From assembly GCA_028710485.1 (NCBI GenBank), contig JAQTTZ010000028.1, positions 1-38,761 on the forward strand: a stretch of 38,761 nt of DNA, written 5' to 3'. The stretch's first letter is position 1. Each line of letters opens with the position of its first letter. The notes beneath the pieces were generated by a model. That model saw only the letters and a list, made by a program, of their open reading frames with translations, was not told where the DNA came from and ran no database searches. Below, piece by piece: positions 32,474 to 38,761 of this stretch. Source of the stretch: Bacteriovorax sp. (GTDB lineage Bacteria > Bdellovibrionota > Bacteriovoracia > Bacteriovoracales > Bacteriovoracaceae). Position numbers and translations under genes: made by a program.

Positions 32474-33766
32474 TTAAATCACCAAATAGGCCCGTTGATC
32501 GCCCTTGCCTTTTACTTTAATTAAACCTCTATCTTCAAACGCAAACTTATTTTTAACAAGCTCGAAAGTAGATTCACTGATTTGAATTTTTCCAGGCATT
32601 CCATGTGATTCTAATCGTGAGGCTAAATTGACAGCATCCCCCCAAAGATCATATATAAATTTACTTTTTCCAATTACACCGGCCACAACTCTTCCTGTAT
32701 TTATTCCAATTCTTATCTGAAGATTGAAATGATATTTTTCTTCAATCCCAGATAAAATTACAATCATTTCTTTAGCCATTTTGACAATATTAAGAGCACT
32801 GTTACTATCTGGATTTGGTAAATTGGATGCGGCCATATAACAATCTCCAATCGTTTTAATTTTTTCAATATTATATTTTTCACACAATAGATCAAATTGA
32901 GTAAAAATCTCGTTGAGTACTTCAACCAACTGATGCGCGTCCAATTTAGAAGAAAGCTCAGTGAAGCCTACCAAGTCGGCAAACAGGATACTAACGTCTG
33001 GATATGAATCTGAAATATTCACTTCTCCTTTTTTTAAACGATTAGCGATTGCCTTCGGTAAAATATTTAGCAGTAAGCTTTCAGATTTTTTTCTTTCCGA
33101 TTGAATTTCATCCATCATGAAGTGAAAACTATGAGCTAAATTTGATATTTCTTTATTACCTGAAATTTCCACATTATAGTTAAAATCACCTTCCGCCACT
33201 TTATTCATAATATTTTGAAGTTTAACTATTGGCCTTGAAAGCAAAATTGAAATAAAAACAGAACCAAGTATAACAATTACAAATAAAAACAAAGATGAAA
33301 TAAAAACATCTTTTAAAAAAATTTCTTTTTTATTCTTATAACTCTTGGTACTAAAATTTATATAAATAATTCCTGAATCTAAGGATGTTTGCCATTTTTT
33401 TGAATAAGAAATTGCGGACATGTTTATATTATTCAGTTTCAGCAGTTCACTTTCTTTCATATGAGATTCGGGATATTGAGCAAAAAATATTCCACTCGAA
33501 TCTTTTATTCCAATCCATTCAAAGTCAGGCTGTGTTTTCACCCAATCAAATATTTTTTGAATAGCTTCGAAGTTTTCATTTTGAAGTCCAATTTCTAGAC
33601 CTATTTTTACAGTTTCTAATACACTTTTGTTCTTTTGGTTAAACTGATTTTCAAAAATTTCTTTTTGTGTTTTAGTAAAATAAAAATAAAAAGACATTGT
33701 TAACAAAGCAGTGAAGGTTATAAAGACAATAAAGATCTGGTGAACAATACTTATTCTATTTTTCAA
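32474..33766 (-). CDS. Membrane-bound class III adenylate cyclase with HAMP domain
   Basis: The 430-residue sensor enzyme makes cAMP. It has a membrane helix at about 9-30, a periplasmic sensor domain (31-150), a second helix (about 152-176), a HAMP linker (177-228), a signalling helix (SLLLNILPKAIANRL) and a cyclase domain (255-430). Metal-binding aspartates are D264 (FADLVGFT) and D308 (TIGDCY). The adenine pocket Lys304 (EKIKTIGD) and Asp373 (YDLWGDAVN) mark adenylate rather than guanylate specificity. Asn380 and Arg384 complete the site. It starts with TTG directly after the upstream TGA, in an operon with a periplasmic-binding-like protein and a beta-barrel, so it probably senses the state of that protein. 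Confidence 0.93.
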   Translation of the reverse strand: MKNRISIVHQIFIVFITFTALLTMSFYFYFTKTQKEIFENQFNQKNKSVLETVKIGLEIGLQNENFEAIQKIFDWVKTQPDFEWIGIKDSSGIFFAQYPESHMKESELLKLNNINMSAISYSKKWQTSLDSGIIYINFSTKSYKNKKEIFLKDVFISSLFLFVIVILGSVFISILLSRPIVKLQNIMNKVAEGDFNYNVEISGNKEISNLAHSFHFMMDEIQSERKKSESLLLNILPKAIANRLKKGEVNISDSYPDVSILFADLVGFTELSSKLDAHQLVEVLNEIFTQFDLLCEKYNIEKIKTIGDCYMAASNLPNPDSNSALNIVKMAKEMIVILSGIEEKYHFNLQIRIGINTGRVVAGVIGKSKFIYDLWGDAVNLASRLESHGMPGKIQISESTFELVKNKFAFEDRGLIKVKGKGDQRAYLVI

Positions 33767-34183
33767 TCAATTTTCCACCTTAATAGCTTTTACCTCTTTT
33801 GAATTAAAGTTAAGATTTTTGTCAATATATCCAATTGCAAACGGGTCATTGGAAACAAAATCAACAACCTCTTCTTCGGTTCTTAAAATTTTCGGAGGAG
33901 TACTATTCCCAGCGAGGCTAAGCCTTATCCATGTCTTGTAAACCCGACTTATCGAAACACCGATTACTTCTTCGGTAAAACTCTTTCTCAGGAGGGAATT
34001 GGAATTGTAGTCAACAATATGAATTGGAATATTATCTTCCCATCTCAAATTCTCACCTAAAAAAATATCTTTAAGATGAGAAGCACTTAGCGATTGAGTC
34101 TGGTTTTTTTTATTAACAATAATTATATATCCAGATGCATGTTCCATGAAAAGTAAGGTCATGAATAAAACAAATATTTTCAT
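33767..34183 (-). CDS. Periplasmic binding-protein-like protein (PstS-like, truncated PBP fold)
   Basis: The 138-residue protein has a signal peptide (about 1-18, cut near HASGY). The mature part follows the pattern of the phosphate/substrate-binding 'PBP-like' domain: a strand IIIVNKKN, helix SLSASHLKDIFLGENLRW, then IPIHIVDYNSNSLLRKSFTEEVIG, a WIRLSL segment with TPPKILRTEEEVVDFVSNDPFAIGYIDK. The DIFLG, W and P...A.GY marks are those of the half-size PstS-like proteins that sit next to porins and sensor kinases or cyclases. Binding function is likely; ligand unknown. It lies between the barrel gene and the cyclase, with gaps under 15 bases. Confidence 0.75.
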   Translation of the reverse strand: MKIFVLFMTLLFMEHASGYIIIVNKKNQTQSLSASHLKDIFLGENLRWEDNIPIHIVDYNSNSLLRKSFTEEVIGVSISRVYKTWIRLSLAGNSTPPKILRTEEEVVDFVSNDPFAIGYIDKNLNFNSKEVKAIKVEN

Positions 34184-34195
34184 AAATCCAACCCC

Positions 34196-35248
34196 CTAAA
34201 AAGCGATAGCCAGAGTTGTGCCAATTGTTTGATAATTCTTACTTAACCCTGTGACCTCTCTCTCTGACATTGTATATTCTATTTTTAAAATTACTTGTTG
34301 AAGCAAGGTTGCATTAACCCCCAAGGCAAGTTCCCTATCATAATTTTTTTTATTCGATAAATCTCTAAGTGCTTTGGTATATAATAAATAGGGAGTTAAC
34401 CTCTCACTCAACGTGTACCCCGCACAAGCATAATAAGCTAAAGCCTCTTGAGTGTTGAATACTGCTGAATTAAATCTTGAATAAATAACTTCAGAAGATA
34501 TATTAAAAAAATTATTCTCAAATTTAAAATGAAGTGCATAGGTGTAAAATCTTTTACTTGAACTTCCTCCAAAGGCAGAAGAATCATTTTCGGTATAGAT
34601 CGACCCTCCTGTTTCATAAATATTTTCCTCTTTTAAATACTTTAAAGAGGATTTAAAAGATAATCCCTTATCATGGTTACCATCCGCTCCCTTGTTGGTT
34701 TCAGAAAAACCATTTCCAACGCTAAATTGATTTATCCAATTATATTTCTGAAAAAGTTTGGATGTATCTTTAACAGAAACGCCAGTTGAATACTTCGAAA
34801 AAACTCTCGTATACTTGTTCCCTGATAAAGGTATAAATGCTCGGTAGGGAAGTGGTACTTCAATTGGTAAATATGTGATCGTAAAATCATGGGTTTCGTT
34901 TAAAAGTCCAAATGGTGTTAGAACCTTTCCAAAGCTAACAGACGTATTAGATTTAAAATTATATTCAAAAAATCCTCTTGAAACTTTTATAGATCCCTTG
35001 GTTTCTTCTGGTGAAATGTCTGCACCATCTTCAAATTCTAAATCAACAACAAATCTTGCGTTGTCCTGGAGACTAAAGTCATCTATTAAGTTAATTCTCG
35101 TCAAGCGAAACCCTTCTGCCAACATGGGATCATTGCTCGATTTAAAATCAAGTTGTGAATAACCGTAAAGTTTATGAGAAAAATCCTGAGATCTGGCATT
35201 ATTAAAAATAAGCAAAAGGGTACCGAGAATATAGGTAGCGCATTTCAT
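34196..35248 (-). CDS. Outer-membrane beta-barrel (porin-like), first gene of the cyclase operon
   Basis: I start at the ATG at 35248, after GAGAGGGA. The 350-residue product then has a signal peptide (about 1-20, ending NARSQ). The mature chain is a series of amphipathic strands, such as HKLYGYSQLDFKS, FRLTRINLIDDFSLQ, NARFVVDLEFEDG, SVSFGKVLTPFGLLNE and YTYALHFKFENNFF. It ends TLAIAF, with the terminal Phe expected for Bam-assembled barrels. The FGKVLTPFG segment resembles phosphate-selective or BBP-type porins that carry a 'GR...PFG' motif. It is followed in the same operon by a PstS-like protein and an adenylate cyclase. Confidence 0.8.
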   Translation of the reverse strand: MKCATYILGTLLLIFNNARSQDFSHKLYGYSQLDFKSSNDPMLAEGFRLTRINLIDDFSLQDNARFVVDLEFEDGADISPEETKGSIKVSRGFFEYNFKSNTSVSFGKVLTPFGLLNETHDFTITYLPIEVPLPYRAFIPLSGNKYTRVFSKYSTGVSVKDTSKLFQKYNWINQFSVGNGFSETNKGADGNHDKGLSFKSSLKYLKEENIYETGGSIYTENDSSAFGGSSSKRFYTYALHFKFENNFFNISSEVIYSRFNSAVFNTQEALAYYACAGYTLSERLTPYLLYTKALRDLSNKKNYDRELALGVNATLLQQVILKIEYTMSEREVTGLSKNYQTIGTTLAIAF

Positions 35249-35380
35249 TGAATTCCCTCTCAAATAAATGTTTATAATATTTGATACGCAATTCATTATT
35301 TTATCAAGAATAGAAATTAATGAGGGCCTTTTTTAAATTTACAAAAAGGTCTAGTTTTTTGTTTAGAAAAATAAGTCCAA

Positions 35381-35412
35381 CAAGAAGGGCTATTTTGAGA
35401 TAGCCCAACTTG
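35381..35412 (-). terminator. Weak terminator-like hairpin downstream of the 201-residue membrane gene
   Basis: GGGCTAT and ATAGCCC pair around TTTGAG, with CAAG/CTTG outer pairs after a two-base mismatch. The minus-strand end is only moderately T-rich, so termination strength is doubtful. Confidence 0.45.
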
Positions 35413-35438
35413 TCTATGCTTTCTTATCTGTTTTCCAA

Positions 35439-35945
35439 TTATTCTCTATTTTCAACAAGACTGTATTTCAAAGAAAGGTACATGGAATAAATTCCTCCGA
35501 GGAGAAAGACCCCTCCCATATAACCCAAAAATGCAAAGGCTTCTTTCGCCTCATTGCGCCCCATCTCCGGGCCATATATTCCGGCAAATAACCATACAAA
35601 GGGATAAAGAGTTCCACCAATAGCAATCATAAATGAAGCAATATTAACCGATTGCTTGGGTGCCTTTAACCTAGAAAGAAAAAGAAGTATTCCCATCATC
35701 ATGGCGCCGATTCCTGTCGCATGAAAATGAAATCGTTGAAAATAACGCCAGTTTTTTTCAGTCTCTGTTTTTATTTTTGCTGCTTTCTCTGTAGGATCTA
35801 CTATCTTTTGGATCTTCACGTTCTTATCAAGACCAGTAGTGATGTGGCTCAGGAACATGTCCTCTTGAACTGCAAAAAGTATGGATATAAAAACTCCACC
35901 CACAATACTTAAAAGCGCTAGAAAAAATGGTATCCTTTTGATCAT
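35439..35945 (-). CDS. Small integral membrane protein, unknown function
   Basis: I start at the ATG at 35945, which follows GGGAG. The product has 168 residues. A frame from 36044 adds 33 unlikely residues. It has about four membrane helices: IPFFLALLSIVGGVFISILF, a segment around HATGIGAMMMGILLFL, SFMIAIGGTLYPFVWLFAGI and GYMGGVFLLGGIYSMYL. A periplasmic or cytoplasmic loop (about 33-72) is charged and rich in Lys, followed by FQRFHFHATGIG with two His. No family recognised. It has its own unit after the barrel operon. Confidence 0.7.
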   Translation of the reverse strand: MIKRIPFFLALLSIVGGVFISILFAVQEDMFLSHITTGLDKNVKIQKIVDPTEKAAKIKTETEKNWRYFQRFHFHATGIGAMMMGILLFLSRLKAPKQSVNIASFMIAIGGTLYPFVWLFAGIYGPEMGRNEAKEAFAFLGYMGGVFLLGGIYSMYLSLKYSLVENRE

Positions 35946-36277
35946 AGATATAACTCCCGGTAAAATGCACTCAGAAAACTTTCTTCTAGTTAAATAGTTA
36001 ATCTTAAAAATAAATAAATCTACAAAAATCAGGTATAGAAACAATGATCGGCGCGTTAATTGCTTGGAAACTTTTTAGGTGTTTAATGTTGTTCGGGAAA
36101 TTTAATGCAAACAGCCTCGTTCAGCCCTTTGTGCCACTCAAGCGATGAATATAGCCTGGCCAGCTACCATCATACAAGATTGATCAAATTTTAACTTGCC
36201 GTCAGCCATCTAGGCCATAGCCCTTGCTTGCACTCTACTTCATCCATGATAGCGTCCAAGCAACAGGAGATGAGCCG
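35946..36277. other. Intergenic gap with no recognised gene
   Basis: A stretch of 332 bases between a minus-strand membrane gene and a plus-strand small frame. I found no RNA gene, repeat, IS end or convincing promoter. Local GC is higher than in the flanks around 36120-36260. It marks the border between conserved-looking genes and the accessory block to the right. Confidence 0.5.
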
Positions 36278-36528
36278 ATGAGCAATTTTCAAAATTTAAA
36301 TAAATTGATTATGAGTTCTGGGATTGACGATTTTTTAATTGATAAGGATTCCAATGTGGCCGTAATGAATGCTGAGCTTAAAATTTCCATTAAAGCCAAC
36401 TTAGACTTTCTCAACAAACACCACGAGGAGTTGTTGTAACTGAGTATTCAAGCAAATCAAGCTATATCGGACTTAGCCTCAGATATGATGATAAATATTT
36501 TTTTGAAGTTGAACAAGAAAGTTTTTGA
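36278..36528 (+). pseudogene. Small hypothetical gene, apparently frameshifted
   Basis: A 53-residue frame starts at ATG 36278 after AGGAGA and stops at 36439. After the stop, a different frame (GTTGTAACTGAGTATTC...) continues without interruption to TGA at 36526-36528 and reads like protein (TEYSSKSSYIGLSLRYDDKYFFEVEQESF in parts). One extra or missing base near 36429-36433 would join them into a product of about 83 residues. The N-terminal part (LIMSSGIDDFLIDKDSNVAVM) is soluble and acidic. No family recognised. Either a degenerate gene or a sequencing indel; the short first frame may also be a genuine gene by itself. Confidence 0.5.
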
Positions 36529-36613
36529 AAGAAAATAAAATTGCAATTTTCACTGGGCATTGGCTTCACGATTGATTTTTAAAATTATCTAAAAAATATT
36601 TTAAATAATTTTA

Positions 36614-37309
36614 CTACAAATAAGCAGATCGTCTTTCTTTGACAACCAATGGCGTATATTTATTTTTTACAACCTGATTACCCAACCCTAGTAACTTATA
36701 AACATCACCGATTCCTGGGCGAACATAGTCATTTTCTTTATTATAATCAGTCGCAAAATAAACATAATCAAATTTATCTACCGTTTTTTTATCAAATTCT
36801 TTTTCTAGCTTTGATCGTGCATCTTTGTGCATTACCGGTGCCGTTACAATTATTTTTTGAGGACTAATTCTATCAATAACTTCTTTAATATTAGTCTTAA
36901 CTACACATGATCCAGAGATGAGTGATTTTACTATTACCATTTTCCCTTTGGAATTCTTTGGAGGGGAATAGGGTTCAACATATTTTCTAATTACTGGTGA
37001 AATACTCCATAATTTATTTTTTGTCTTTTCCCGACTATTCCAAAAACATGCAAGGTTAAATGCTTTATTATTAATATTAAAGCTTTCCATAATGCCTTTA
37101 GCTAGAAAATCAGCATCTTCCACTGTACAGACCAAATAGAAATATTTAGTTTTAGGATTTTGAGAAACAATTTCATTCCCCAGCTCTAAGCCTAGTTGAA
37201 ACATAGAAAAACGATATTCAGGCGTTTTCGCATCGTCATTCAATGATTTCATCAGCGATCTAATTTTGGGATTTACAAGTTTCGAATAAATTCTTTTAAA
37301 TTTCATCAT
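36614..37309 (-). CDS. Phosphoribosyltransferase-like protein in a candidate defence operon
   Basis: The 231-residue protein starts at ATG 37309, after GAGGAG. The region around 123-136 (KMVIVKSLISGSCVV) resembles the PRPP loop of type I phosphoribosyltransferases, with SGS retained but the acidic pair before it replaced by Lys-Ser. The strand QKIIVTAPVMHKDA (151-164) and the segment RPGIGDVYKLLGLG (197-210) fit the PRTase fold. The N-terminal half has a helix-strand pattern with YFYLVCTVEDADFLAKG. Loss of the acidic pair suggests an altered or sensor-like site. The reading frame of the upstream nuclease gene (after frame correction) overlaps this start as TGATG. The assignment is by motif and should be treated as moderate. 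Confidence 0.55.
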   Translation of the reverse strand: MMKFKRIYSKLVNPKIRSLMKSLNDDAKTPEYRFSMFQLGLELGNEIVSQNPKTKYFYLVCTVEDADFLAKGIMESFNINNKAFNLACFWNSREKTKNKLWSISPVIRKYVEPYSPPKNSKGKMVIVKSLISGSCVVKTNIKEVIDRISPQKIIVTAPVMHKDARSKLEKEFDKKTVDKFDYVYFATDYNKENDYVRPGIGDVYKLLGLGNQVVKNKYTPLVVKERRSAYL

Positions 37310-37372
37310 CACAACAGCTCCTCAAAATCATTGATGGTTTTGGGATTTTTTTTAATTATTTTATCTAAAAAT

Positions 37373-38200
37373 TTATCGAGCTTTTTTGCTATCAGGACTA
37401 GCTTGAAAAAAACCATCGCTCGTTGCGCCTTTGAGTATAAATTCATATTCAAAAATTCCTCTATCTGTATAAACTGCAAGATTTGGAATCTTATTTAGTA
37501 TCGCCCTGGCCTTTTTCCACTTGCTCGTTGATATCCACTCTGTTCTTACGGGAACTGATTCTCTGTTAGAAATTTCAAGTAATTTTTTTATGCCTGTAAA
37601 TTTCTGACAGCTTAAATTGATCCACTCTGATTGAATATTTTTTGCGAGAGTATCGAGGTCCATTGTTGATGGATTTCTCTTTGCAGAAATTTCTTTCATC
37701 CAAACAGAAAATCCTACAAAATTATCCACCATATCCTGACAATTTATAGGTTCAGGAAATAATTTAATAAATGTCTTTTTTGAAGTATTCGATGGCATAT
37801 TGCTAAGCTTATTAAATACTTTTGCATTACTTACAACTAAAACTAATGAAAAATTTGCTTTCGCATGACTAGCCAATTTATCTTGATCTTCAAAATCTGC
37901 TAGTAATTCCTTATTCCAAGAAAGATCTTTTGTATTTTTAAGTTGGTAATAATCTAATTTATTTTTAGATTTTTTGATTACTAAGTCATCGACAAAACTG
38001 TACTGAGCTTGATCTAAAATTTCCGCATCTTTCAAAGTACCTTTAAAAATTTCTGCTGAGCTTTTAGCTATTTTATATAAAGAAAAATAGTCTTCATATC
38101 TTTGGCCTTTTTTTTGGCTAGCTCCACCTTGATGTTTTTTTATTAACCTCGGAAGCTTTGCCGCCAAACCAGAAACATTAACACTTTGAACATTAAACAT
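37373..38200 (-). CDS. Cap4/DUF4297-like PD-(D/E)xK nuclease, 3' end probably frameshifted
   Basis: The 275-residue protein has an N-terminal restriction-endonuclease-like domain. The evidence is KGQRYEDYFSLYKIA (E36), SFVDDLVI (D71, D72) and LDYYQLKN (Q86-x-K88), followed by a Trp (DLSW), the spacing of Cap4/DUF4297 nucleases of CBASS and related systems. The rest (about 95-275) is unfamiliar and may be a sensor. A run of six A (plus-strand T6, 37382-37387) near the end shifts the frame. With one A fewer, the frame would continue with KKLDKFLDKIIKKNPKTI and end with TGA overlapping the next gene at 37309-37311. The start follows AGGGAA. Second gene of the operon. Confidence 0.75.
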   Translation of the reverse strand: MFNVQSVNVSGLAAKLPRLIKKHQGGASQKKGQRYEDYFSLYKIAKSSAEIFKGTLKDAEILDQAQYSFVDDLVIKKSKNKLDYYQLKNTKDLSWNKELLADFEDQDKLASHAKANFSLVLVVSNAKVFNKLSNMPSNTSKKTFIKLFPEPINCQDMVDNFVGFSVWMKEISAKRNPSTMDLDTLAKNIQSEWINLSCQKFTGIKKLLEISNRESVPVRTEWISTSKWKKARAILNKIPNLAVYTDRGIFEYEFILKGATSDGFFQASPDSKKAR

Positions 38201-38272
38201 TAAGAGTTCCCTACAGTCTTAGCTTGAAAAATAGATCTTAAAATAAGAAAATTAAATTGCGAAAACTAGAAC

Positions 38273-38512
38273 TTAATTACCTACAATCCATCCCTGAATA
38301 TCTTTCATTGCAAATTCACGTTCTGTCTTTTTTTCTAAGTCGAATGCTTTCAGCAACCATTGCAACTCTGGATGCCACTCGGTCGAACCAAATCTTATAG
38401 AAATAGGTTCAACCAATCGCCAGCTAATTTCGCCTTTATAATTTGTATATTTAAACTTAACACTTTTTATTTCACAAACTGTAGAATATCGAAGCTCTTG
38501 ATGATTTTGCAT
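38273..38512 (-). CDS. Small WYL-domain-like protein, first gene of the defence operon
   Basis: I start at the ATG at 38512, preceded by GGAG eight bases upstream, giving 79 residues. The core is FKYTNYKGEISWRLVEPISIRFG (in part, about 19-41), then STEWHPELQWLLKAFDLEKKTEREFAMKDIQGW. This arrangement, a short beta-rich domain with W-R-hydrophobic-EP-hydrophobic, FGSTEWHPE and QWLL, is that of short stand-alone WYL-like proteins. WYL domains bind ligands or nucleic acid and commonly regulate defence loci. It precedes the nuclease by 72 bases on the same strand. A longer frame from 38578 is unlikely. Confidence 0.65.
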   Translation of the reverse strand: MQNHQELRYSTVCEIKSVKFKYTNYKGEISWRLVEPISIRFGSTEWHPELQWLLKAFDLEKKTEREFAMKDIQGWIVGN

Positions 38513-38761
38513 AAAAGTACTCCAAAAAAGGAAACTTGTTAAATAAATACCATTAACACAACTAACTGCACAGGCCAACGCTCAGCGCATTTTGCAAATA
38601 ATCATATTTAATAAGAAAATTCAATTAAATTAATCAATTAACGATTGCGTACACTACGACAAACAAACAGAACATGAAAATGCATTATTTTTCCGCTAGA
38701 AAAATTCAAAAAACTCCATAATGTCGGTGATTTATCCAGGCTTTAAAATGGCGCAAACGGC

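Noticed and set aside
36585..36613. AT-rich inverted repeat AAAATTAT/ATAATTTT after the PRTase-like gene as a terminator
   Set aside because: No GC pairs in the stem, so a stable terminator is unlikely.
1..38761. CRISPR array, rRNA operon or transposase
   Set aside because: No regularly spaced repeats, rRNA core or DDE/HUH transposase motifs were seen.
38580..38761. Promoter or att site upstream of the WYL-like operon
   Set aside because: Only weak AT-rich matches (for example TATGAT on the minus strand) and no clean repeat; not supportable.

Overview
The window is AT-rich, densely packed bacterial chromosome. The gene set suggests a predatory-type member of the Bdellovibrionota, probably Bacteriovorax-like: a dcw cluster with a DNPR-type (meso-DAP) MurE, an MglA/MglB polarity pair beside recR/dnaX, a class III adenylate cyclase, and many small secreted or beta-barrel proteins. 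The taxonomic call is inference from gene content, not from a marker comparison.

Layout. (1) 1-18617, minus strand: division and cell-wall (dcw) cluster in the order MTAP-like phosphorylase, rsmH, ftsL, ftsI, murE, murF, mraY, murD, [terminator], ftsW, murC, [foreign cassette], murB, ftsQ, ftsA, ftsZ (ftsZ runs off the left edge). murG, ddl and mraZ are not at their usual places. A two-gene cassette on the opposite strand (4238-6364), an ABC/OLD-type ATPase plus a Toprim-like protein, sits between murC and murB and looks like a compact defence module. (2) 18856-20046, plus: divergent alpha/beta-hydrolase-like protein. (3) 20070-23815, minus: dnaX-ebfC-recR-mglB-mglA operon. (4) 23887-24020, minus: SRP RNA gene with a near-consensus promoter. 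(5) 24110-26967: small secreted proteins, tRNA-Ser(GGA), tadA and a PilZ-like membrane protein. (6) 27110-29443, plus: outer-membrane barrel protein, then phosphate-binding PstS. (7) 29520-32364: TSUP permease, then a DEAD-box helicase and an RRM protein with a long leader. (8) 32474-35945, minus: barrel / periplasmic-binding-like / adenylate cyclase operon and a small membrane protein. (9) 36278-38512: accessory region with a frameshifted small gene, then a minus-strand operon of a WYL-like small protein, a Cap4/DUF4297-like nuclease (apparently frameshifted near its end) and a phosphoribosyltransferase-like protein.

The most interesting parts are the two candidate defence loci (4238-6364 and 36600-38512). 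The dcw cluster is also unusual: it is split by a terminator and by an antisense insertion, it lacks murG, and its MurD has a P-loop Lys-to-Arg change. No CRISPR array, rRNA or recognisable insertion sequence was found.
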